Positions 54,904-61,864 of a stretch of 64,000 bases of DNA are shown piece by piece; positions within the stretch are counted from its first letter, which is position 1; the number at the start of each line of letters is the position of its first letter. The translations under genes and the position numbers were made by a program. Source of the DNA: Aliiroseovarius zhejiangensis (lineage in GTDB: Bacteria > Pseudomonadota > Alphaproteobacteria > Rhodobacterales > Rhodobacteraceae); assembly GCF_014656375.1 (NCBI RefSeq), contig NZ_BNCH01000001.1, positions 620,001 to 684,000 of the forward strand, read 5' to 3'. Below the pieces are notes generated by a model. It was given only the letters and a program-made list of their open reading frames with translations. It had not been told where the DNA came from and did not search any database.

Positions 54904-55210
54904 TTTTTGATCCTCACTTTGAGTGTTTCGATGAACATGACCAAAGCTGGCACCAAGGGGCTGTCAGCGAGAAACTTGCCTCGCGAGGAATGCGCTGGCG
55001 CAGGGGAATTTTCTTGTTGAAGCGGGGCTTGCACCGCGTCTGCTACTGCTGCCCGCTTATGTTCAGCAATCAGAAACACGGCGCTGAGGGTCTGAGTTCG
55101 GCACTCCAAAATCGACTGCCACGTCATCCCGCATCGCAATGGCGAAGGACCTCAAAATCCCGCTACAGCCAAACGGCTTTCGCTCAAGCCCATTCAACAG
55201 CTGCCCCAGT
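54904..55210. other. Promoter region without gene
   Basis: About 300 bases upstream of the gene at 54706. It contains CTCGCGAGGAATGCGCTGG followed by CGCAGGGGAA, similar to GCGAGGAATGGCTCGC plus ACAGGGGAA near 39677-39707 upstream of ardC. This suggests a shared regulatory motif on the element. Nothing else recognised. Confidence 0.35.
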
Positions 55211-56431
55211 TCACGCGCGCGCCAAATCCGCTTCCTCGTGATCAAAGGCTGACGCCATCTCCCTGATCTCCCTCTCCGGAGCCCCCAGGGCACGGGCAAC
55301 GTCACGCCAAGCCATCGTCGCTTCGGCCACCTCTGCAATGATGCGATCTGCCTCACTGCGCTCGAGTAGATAGGATTCATGTTGAGCGCGGTGCAGGGCG
55401 ATACTGGCATCCGGATTGTCATCATCAACGTAGCTCTTGAGCACACGCGGTTGGTTCGGCACGGGATTGATGTCGTAGGCCGGTGAGAGGTGCCAGCCGC
55501 CACGCCCACGAAGAAATCCGTGATTGCGCATATGGTCATCGAGGTTCGTCACGAGAATGGAAAAGGCAACCCGCCGGTAGAGCTCCTCTCGGTCTTGGTC
55601 GGGAGTGACGCTTTCTGAGGTGATGATATCGGCCAAGTCCAAATAGCTATAGCTTTCGCCATCTTTGCCGCCCAGCATGGCCATGGCCGACATGAACGGG
55701 ATCCTGCCGTCATCGTTCCGATCAAACCGATGGGACAAGAAAACCGGCTTGTCGCCCGCCATCTCAAGCGTGTGATCAGAAACCGTGATTCCGGCGCGTC
55801 TTGCCAACGCCAATGCAATGGCTTCCCAGCGTTCCACGCAATAGGCGTCCGTCTCTTTCGGGAACTTTGCGACAGAAAGACGGCCGTGTTGGTCGAGGAT
55901 GCTGGCCTTCGGCCGAGCGCCTCCTAAGGAACTTCCCGGAGCAAACAGCATTTGAAGATCCTCGGCGGTCTCCTCCCCGCGAAGAACGCGTTGCGAGGCA
56001 TGAAGCAAATCCCCGAGGCTCACGAGAGCAGGCACGCCAATGCCGTCGCGCGCTTGAAACTCCCCATCAACCTTAAAGCGTAGCGCGCCCAAACGGGTCT
56101 CGTCATTCACCCCTAGCAGGTAGTCGGTTTCTTGCAGCACTCTCGGACGTCGCCCCTCGGCCTCTGCCATGCGCCCCTCATAGCGCCGCATCACCGTTCG
56201 CCCCCAGGTATCAGGGGCAGAATCCCCAAGCGGCGCAAGCATGTCCTGCCCCGCCTCAGGCACGAATTGCCCTTTGACGAGAGGCATGCCCGGCGAAAGC
56301 CCGAAGGCATTTTCGTCGGCAAGCCAATCGTCATGATAGGTAAAGGAGACCCGCTCTCGGCCCCGCCCAGCTGTACGGTGGAGCGTGCCGACCTGTTTCA
56401 GCCCTTTCCAGTCGATCCAGACCTCAACCAT
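55211..56431 (-). CDS. hipA: HipA-family kinase toxin (module 1)
   Basis: 406 residues. Ser/Thr kinase-fold HipA-like protein. P-loop-like GSSLGGARPKASI (about 166-178), catalytic loop NLDDHMRNHGF (about 293-303) and Mg-binding YDINP (about 320). HipA toxins phosphorylate targets such as glutamyl-tRNA synthetase and halt growth; the target here is unknown. It overlaps its antitoxin gene by 8 bases. Confidence 0.9.
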   Translation of the reverse strand: MVEVWIDWKGLKQVGTLHRTAGRGRERVSFTYHDDWLADENAFGLSPGMPLVKGQFVPEAGQDMLAPLGDSAPDTWGRTVMRRYEGRMAEAEGRRPRVLQETDYLLGVNDETRLGALRFKVDGEFQARDGIGVPALVSLGDLLHASQRVLRGEETAEDLQMLFAPGSSLGGARPKASILDQHGRLSVAKFPKETDAYCVERWEAIALALARRAGITVSDHTLEMAGDKPVFLSHRFDRNDDGRIPFMSAMAMLGGKDGESYSYLDLADIITSESVTPDQDREELYRRVAFSILVTNLDDHMRNHGFLRGRGGWHLSPAYDINPVPNQPRVLKSYVDDDNPDASIALHRAQHESYLLERSEADRIIAEVAEATMAWRDVARALGAPEREIREMASAFDHEEADLARA

Positions 56432-56726
56432 TTTTCAGTCTCGCACGCTGCGGGAGGTCATCCAGGGCCATTTGCTCGCCAACCGGGTCATCGAGATCCC
56501 CCCAGCCTTTCAGAAGGCCGAGCGCCTGCAGGACTGCCACATAAGTGCCGATCTTGACTGCGGGGTTCCCGCTTTCGATCTTGGCGATGGTCTGCCGCGT
56601 TGTGCCAGCACGCTGCGCAACAATCTCAGCGGTCAGTTTGCGGCGCAGTCGTGCAACACGAATGTTTTCCCCAAGTGCCACGAGCTCCTTACGCGCCGCT
56701 CTGGGCACCTTGATCGGAACAGCCAT
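56424..56726 (-). CDS. hipB: HipB-like antitoxin (module 1)
   Basis: 100 residues from ATG 56726. XRE helix-turn-helix (LGENIRVARLRRKLTAEIVA, QRAGTTRQTIAKIESGNPAV) at about 20-75, and a short acidic C-terminal tail. It neutralises the downstream HipA and represses the pair. Upstream, TTACGCTGAGTAA near 56761-56773 is a possible operator. Confidence 0.85.
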   Translation of the reverse strand: MAVPIKVPRAARKELVALGENIRVARLRRKLTAEIVAQRAGTTRQTIAKIESGNPAVKIGTYVAVLQALGLLKGWGDLDDPVGEQMALDDLPQRARLKNG

Positions 56727-57140
56727 AATGATATCTCCAAGCAACACTAAGCACCAACATGTTACGCTGAGTAAACATTAATGTCAATTTTGATGACTTA
56801 AATCAACAGTGCAACACCCCCGTTCGAACCACACCTTATGTTATCTCAGGGGAACATTTCACAGATTAAAGTTATCTTTGCGCAACATAACCCGGCCCAC
56901 CGAGCAAGCGTTCTATCCGCTGCCGAGCCACAAACGTGACACCCATCTCTGCGCAAGCAAGGCTGGTTGAAAGAAAGCGCTTTAACGGCCTTCAGAACCC
57001 ATACTGCGTTCATCATGGAAAACCTGCTTACGAAATTCTCAGATAAAAGCTATCAATTGACGCGAATTATTCTGAGGATAACCGCCCCCCACAAGTGTCT
57101 GCAAAGGCCGGTTAGCTCGCAAGATGAAGTGACATGATCC
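56727..57140. other. Control region between hipBA module 1 and DUF6880 gene
   Basis: 414 bases, AT-richer than its surroundings, between divergent genes. It holds TTACGCTGAGTAA, a short inverted repeat near the hipB start and a likely autoregulatory site. No gene, RNA or transposon end is recognised in the rest. Confidence 0.35.
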
Positions 57141-58550
57141 ATGGCTCGAAAACCCTCTCTTTCCATCGAAAAACTGACCGAGTTGCCCGCTCAGAAGCTT
57201 GCCCAACTGGTGCTGGATGAGGCCGAGCGCAATGCTGGCTTTCGCCGTCAGGTCAAAGCGGCGCTTGCCGCGAAATCCGGGCCGGAAGGCATTGCGAAGC
57301 TGATCGACCGGCGGCTGTCAGGGCTTGAACGCGCCAAAAGCTTTATCGAGTGGGACAAAGCCCGCGCCTTTCGCGGTGATCTGCAAAGCCTGATCGACAC
57401 AATCGAGGCCGAGCTTGCACCGGCCGCACCGGATATGGCGATGGACCGTTTCATACGGTTCATTGCCACCCACGAGCGCGTGTTCGAACGGGTCGACGAT
57501 TCATCAGGCCATGTTCAGGATGTCTATTACCTGGCAATCATAAGCGCCGGGAAATTGGCGGCACAGCTGAGCACCTCCGAGGCCGCGTTGCTGCCTGATA
57601 AAATCATGGCACGCCTTGGTGAAACCACGCATGGCTATCTGGCCGACCTGACCAAGGCCACCGCACCACATTTGCCGCAATCTACGCTGGCGCGGTGGGA
57701 TGCGGAGCTAGACGCCGCGATTGCGCAGCGCAAAATTGAAGAGGCCAAGATTTCGACTGATCGCTGGCATTATTCCATGACCTCGCAATGGTCAGAAATG
57801 CGCCAAACACTTGCAGAAGCACGCGGTGATATGGACCTGATGATCGCCCTGGAAAGCGCCAAAAAGCCACATATGCAGGATGTTCAGGGGATGGCTGTGC
57901 GTTTGTTGACTGCGGGTCGCGCCGATGAAGCTCTGGAATGGGTGCGCAAACCTGGATCACGCGTCAAAGGTCAGGATGACGCGCTGTCCCCCAGTAGGGT
58001 CCAGATTGAAGCGTCTATTTTAGAAGCGCTGGATGACAAATCAGCAGCTCAAGCACTGCGCTGGCAGTGCTTTGAGAACCGACTATCAGCCGACATCTTG
58101 CGCGATTATCTGAAAAACTTACCTGACTTTGATGACATTGAAGCCGAAACAAGAGCTTTGCAGTATGGCCTGTCTCATCAGGTTCCGGAGTTGGCCTTGC
58201 GGTTTTATCTCGATTGGCCACGCCTTGACCTCGCCGCGCAGGTCATCCTTCAGCATCACGCTCATTGGGATGGTGGTCTCTGGCACAGCTTGCCCAAAAC
58301 GGCAGAAACGCTGGAACATGAGCATCCGGCGGCGGCAACGATCCTCTATCGCGCGCTTCTGGACGACATCCTCAAGGCGGCGCGATCCAAGGCATATGGG
58401 CATGGGGCGAGGTATGTGGGAAAACTCGCCCTGCTGGCCGAGGCTGCTGATCCCTTCCTTCCGGAAGGAGTCATGGCACACGAGGATTATATGGCCGAGC
58501 TTCGAAAAAACCATGGCAGAAAATCCGGGTTTTGGGGGCGGGTTGGGTAG
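57141..58550 (+). CDS. DUF6880 family protein
   Basis: 469 residues, almost wholly helical with repeat-like organisation (LTELPAQKLAQLVLDEAERN at the start, then pairs of helices such as DMDLMIALESAKKPHMQDVQ). This fits DUF6880, whose members resemble helical-repeat scaffold proteins. A short basic end RKSGFWGRVG. It lies alone between two HipBA modules, oriented against both. Biochemical role unknown. Confidence 0.68.
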   Translation: MARKPSLSIEKLTELPAQKLAQLVLDEAERNAGFRRQVKAALAAKSGPEGIAKLIDRRLSGLERAKSFIEWDKARAFRGDLQSLIDTIEAELAPAAPDMAMDRFIRFIATHERVFERVDDSSGHVQDVYYLAIISAGKLAAQLSTSEAALLPDKIMARLGETTHGYLADLTKATAPHLPQSTLARWDAELDAAIAQRKIEEAKISTDRWHYSMTSQWSEMRQTLAEARGDMDLMIALESAKKPHMQDVQGMAVRLLTAGRADEALEWVRKPGSRVKGQDDALSPSRVQIEASILEALDDKSAAQALRWQCFENRLSADILRDYLKNLPDFDDIEAETRALQYGLSHQVPELALRFYLDWPRLDLAAQVILQHHAHWDGGLWHSLPKTAETLEHEHPAAATILYRALLDDILKAARSKAYGHGARYVGKLALLAEAADPFLPEGVMAHEDYMAELRKNHGRKSGFWGRVG

Positions 58551-58623
58551 ACGGGCCCCCGCATCCAGAACGGTCTCATCATGGTTGGCGCCGGATATTT
58601 GGGCGCATTCATGCCGTCAAGCA

Positions 58624-59925
58624 TCAGGTCAACAGGTGCAACCTGGCCTTCAGCGCGCCATCGATCGAAGCAAGCAACGCCTCAGGGAAACCCGCCGGAA
58701 GCTGATTGAACGTGGCCTCAACGATCGCGTGCGAAGTCTCCTGCAGCTCTTCGAACAGGCGCTTCACGACTGCGCGGGACAAGCCGGATTGAACTCCGGT
58801 CTCCACGATGTGGCGTCCCACGATATTTGCCACTTTGTAGTGGTTTGAGTTTCCGAAATTCATAGCGAGCTTGAAGTATTTTCTCTCGATCTGCCGGGCG
58901 TCGACGGTGGGCTGCACCGTCAGCACATCGTAAAGCGGTGTCATGCGGAAACGGCCGCCGGGTAGGAGGCTGACGCTGAAGTTCTTGCCATGGCCGTCTG
59001 TTGCACCCAGCAACCAAAACAATACGTTGGCTTTGAAAAAATCGTACCGATCTTTGTTAGGATCATCACTCCCCAACAAGAGTTCCATGATATCAGAGAT
59101 GCCTGGCCCGCCCTCGTTCTGGTATTTTTGAGTGGGCACAATGGATAATGCTTGGCAGCAATCCTCCTGCGGCAGACGGATCAAGCGGCCATCAGACGTC
59201 CAGCGCCGATCAAAACGCTCAACCACCAAGGCTTTCTTATCGCCAAACTGAGCGATTTCGACGTTCGCAGCCCGAAGCCCAAACGCCTCCATCAGCTTCA
59301 GGCACAGGTATTCGTTTTCAACGCTGTCGGACAGGTCCATACCGTTGGGCAGTCTACCAATTTGCGGCTTAATGATGTGCGTGGTTGGCGTCGTGCCGGT
59401 TGGCTCAATCCACTGGCCATCTTTACGAAGCAGCGCGGTTTTTTCCTGTGCACCAGCGACAGAAATGCGGAAATCATTCTCTCGGCGGATACCCAGTGGT
59501 GCTAGATCGAGGTCGCCCAAAATGGCCCCGATCTGCGCCTCGTCGACAGGTTCTCCAGTCAGCTCGGACATTGGCTGTGGCTCTTGCCCGTCGGGCAGAA
59601 ACTGAAGCGCACCGATGCAGTCCCGCCCAATTTGTGACAGCAAGCTGAAGGCATCGACGCCTTCGGCCCCGACACGTTCCGCGACCCTTCGGCGGATGAC
59701 ATCGCTATCGGGCAACAGGTTGTCAAAGACGGCCATCACAGGTGCGCCGCTGTACCGGTTCTCCTGCAACGGCAACGACAACGAGACCGGCATCCGGTGC
59801 TCCCATTCGAGCCAGTCACGTGCATAGGCGAAACTGACGCCGCCCGAGGGCTCACGCACCAATTGACCCACGAGCCGCGAGTTCAGAAAAACGTTCAGCG
59901 GTGTGTAGCTGCGCTTGCGGCCCAT
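58624..59925 (-). CDS. hipA: HipA-family kinase toxin (module 2)
   Basis: 433 residues, canonical HipA layout. N-terminal HipA_N subdomain (VFLNSRLVGQLVREPSGGVS), P-loop region ISVAGAQEKTALL (about 154-166), catalytic GATDGHGKNFSV (about 305-316) and YDVLTVQP (about 328). It differs clearly from module 1 and is closer to the classical E. coli type. It follows its antitoxin with 1 base between them. Confidence 0.92.
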   Translation of the reverse strand: MGRKRSYTPLNVFLNSRLVGQLVREPSGGVSFAYARDWLEWEHRMPVSLSLPLQENRYSGAPVMAVFDNLLPDSDVIRRRVAERVGAEGVDAFSLLSQIGRDCIGALQFLPDGQEPQPMSELTGEPVDEAQIGAILGDLDLAPLGIRRENDFRISVAGAQEKTALLRKDGQWIEPTGTTPTTHIIKPQIGRLPNGMDLSDSVENEYLCLKLMEAFGLRAANVEIAQFGDKKALVVERFDRRWTSDGRLIRLPQEDCCQALSIVPTQKYQNEGGPGISDIMELLLGSDDPNKDRYDFFKANVLFWLLGATDGHGKNFSVSLLPGGRFRMTPLYDVLTVQPTVDARQIERKYFKLAMNFGNSNHYKVANIVGRHIVETGVQSGLSRAVVKRLFEELQETSHAIVEATFNQLPAGFPEALLASIDGALKARLHLLT

Positions 59926-59926
59926 G

Positions 59927-60178
59927 TCAGAAGATGTCCTCTAGCCCGTCTGATGTGCCTTTACTGCGCTCGTTCACCGTTATCTCGAGCTCCAAGGCCG
60001 CGATCAAATCGAATACCGTTTCCAGCTTGGTGCCCCCACTGCCGTTCTCAATTTTGGAAATTGTCTCTTGCCAGACACCGCTCATTGAGGCGAGTTCCTT
60101 TTGGGTAAGGTTCTTTGCCTTTCGAGCCTGGCGAATTGCGTGGCCCAAGTTTTTTGATGTACGAACGAGGTGCTTCAT
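59927..60178 (-). CDS. hipB: HipB antitoxin (module 2)
   Basis: 83 residues. XRE helix-turn-helix: LGHAIRQARKAKNLTQKELA, SMSGVWQETISKIENGSGGT, LETVFDLIAALELEI, followed by an acidic tail ending DGLEDIF, as in classical HipB. It binds HipA2 and the two palindromes upstream at 60209-60261. RBS AGGAGAACC is good. Confidence 0.92.
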   Translation of the reverse strand: MKHLVRTSKNLGHAIRQARKAKNLTQKELASMSGVWQETISKIENGSGGTKLETVFDLIAALELEITVNERSKGTSDGLEDIF

Positions 60179-60208
60179 GGAGGTTCTCCTGCCACTCCAT
60201 ATGGCCTA

Positions 60209-60261
60209 TAGATCATAAATTGTCAATATGATCTACAAGTCATAAGTTCGCAATATGATCT
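60209..60261. promoter_or_regulatory. HipB operators upstream of module 2
   Basis: First site TAGATCATA-9 bases-TATGATCTA (60209-60235) is a perfect inverted repeat. The second, AGTCATA-9 bases-TATGATCT (60238-60261), is nearly so. Their centres lie about 27 bases apart. Paired spaced palindromes match the operator layout of hipBA operons. Confidence 0.65.
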
Positions 60262-60317
60262 GAACACCATAAAAATCGACGACATTGGTGGCTGTCTCCC
60301 AGACTTCACCAATGCTC

Positions 60318-61181
60318 TCACGCCTTCAGCCCTACAGCACGAACCTGCTCGGGCGTCACAAGCTTTGACGCGATCAAATCCTCGATCTGCCGGTTGGTGA
60401 TGTGGCGGCATAGAGGATGGCGCTCGTGAATCCACTCGGCGAGGCTGGCGCGCCCCTTGGCTTCGGCTTCTCGCGCTTTCTCTCGGTCCGCCTGTACCTG
60501 GACAAGCCCCTTCTCCCAACGCCGCATCTTGAACCAGTTGTCCGAGAAACAGACCTTGCTGCGCGTGTAGCCTTCGCTTTCCTTGGCATAGGCTTTGATC
60601 GCTTGCTTCAGATCATCGGGCTCTACCCCGGCTTTCACAGCCGCTGCGATCAGGCGCAGACTGGTTCGCCGGTCTCGGATCCTGTCTTCGGGATAGGCCG
60701 CCAAGATCTTCTCAGCTTCAAGATCTTCAACCTCCTCCGCCGCCTCGCGCCTGCGCGTAGGTGGTTTATGGATGGTTTTAGGATGGTTTGGGGTCCACCG
60801 TGAACCCCGTACCCCGTTCACGGTGGACCCCGTACCGGGTTCAGGCTGGACGGGGTTCATAGTGACCCCCGTCTCAATATCGGGTTCAGCCGTGGGTTCG
60901 AGCGCGGCCACGCGCTCCAGAACGATGCGGTAAATGACGGTGTAGCCATTCTTGCAGTGCCGCCGCCCCGTCTCAATCAGAATGCCTTCTCGCAAGAAGT
61001 CGATGATGGTGCGCTTGACCGTGCTCTCGCTAAGCTCTGTGTGGCGCTGGATCGTCCCCTTGGAACACCAGATGCCGGAGCCGTCATCGCTCGCTTTGTC
61101 GGCCAAGAACATGATGATCTGCTTGCGCGCGGCGCTGCCAAAGCGGCGCTCGGCGCATTCATTTGCGATACGCCAGCTCAT
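60318..61181 (-). CDS. Winged-helix protein next to att site
   Basis: 287 residues. N-terminal winged helix (about 15-75: AARKQIIMFLADKASDDGSG, then SKGTIQRHTELSESTVKRTI), of the type found in replication-initiator-like and helix-turn-helix-36 proteins. A low-complexity linker and a charged helical domain (ILAAYPEDRIRDRRTSLRLI onward) follow. Proteins of this design occur on mobile elements. A regulatory or replication-accessory role is guessed. Confidence 0.7.
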   Translation of the reverse strand: MSWRIANECAERRFGSAARKQIIMFLADKASDDGSGIWCSKGTIQRHTELSESTVKRTIIDFLREGILIETGRRHCKNGYTVIYRIVLERVAALEPTAEPDIETGVTMNPVQPEPGTGSTVNGVRGSRWTPNHPKTIHKPPTRRREAAEEVEDLEAEKILAAYPEDRIRDRRTSLRLIAAAVKAGVEPDDLKQAIKAYAKESEGYTRSKVCFSDNWFKMRRWEKGLVQVQADREKAREAEAKGRASLAEWIHERHPLCRHITNRQIEDLIASKLVTPEQVRAVGLKA

Positions 61182-61416
61182 GGTCTCACCGCCAATTGGG
61201 TTGAGCTCAGGCCGGAAATGCCGTAAATGTTGAGACGGAAATATACTTCTGTGCCGTTGAGGTGGGTGGCCGCCCCCTCAGCGGTTTTTCTTTGCCTTGT
61301 CGTCAGAGCGGGAGACTGTGAAAAACCGTTTACTTGGGCCTCGTAACCTATTGAAAAGTGACCCTGAACGAAACAAGTCCGTTTACAATTTTTCCCTATG
61401 AAATCAATGAAGTTTT

Positions 61417-61465
61417 CCGGATTGCAAATCCGTGTACACCGGTTCGATTCCGGTACTCGCCTCCA
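61417..61465 (+). other. 3' fragment of tRNA-Cys, likely attachment site
   Basis: The sequence contains the anticodon arm CGGATTGCAAATCCG (anticodon GCA), a TpsiC arm CCGGTTCGATTCCGG and the acceptor 3' strand CTCGCCTCCA ending in CCA. The 5' half (acceptor 5' strand and D-arm) is missing: the upstream bases do not fold to complete it. A 3' tRNA fragment of this kind is the signature of integration at the 3' end of a tRNA gene by a tyrosine recombinase. Confidence 0.8.
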
Positions 61466-61864
61466 TGTTTCGTGGTGATGCGCATTCCCTCGAGGCTGGG
61501 TGCTTTTGGCGTGAACCGGTTGTCGATGGCATCGGCTCAGTTTTGGAGCTGGTCAGGGCTGTCACTACACAGCGAAGTTCAAGTAATTGGCGCACCGCTC
61601 CTCGACGGCGCATCCTTTCTCGATCGGCTGTTCATCAGCCTATACGACCCTCGACCCCGACATGAGATCTGAGCCTGCAGGTCTTTGCGGATAAGGGCCC
61701 GTGAACGGTGCTATCCCCCACTGAATCAAAGGGATTGTTCGGGACAACGAGCAGTTCTGCGCAGCTTGGCTTGACCGCGATTCTCTCAGGTCGAATCGAC
61801 TCTCGGCCGAAGTTATGTTAAGGAGATAGGATTAAAGTTTTAATGGTATTTGGGGGGATGCCGT
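61466..61864. other. Intergenic chromosomal stretch
   Basis: About 400 bases between the att fragment and the coiled-coil gene. No convincing gene, RNA or repeat. A G-run (GGGGGG at 61852) probably serves as the RBS of the next gene, and AAGGAGATAGG at about 61820 is another purine-rich site. Confidence 0.4.

Noticed and set aside
61417-61465. Functional tRNA-Cys gene
   Set aside because: The D-arm and the 5' strand of the acceptor stem are absent, so no cloverleaf can form.
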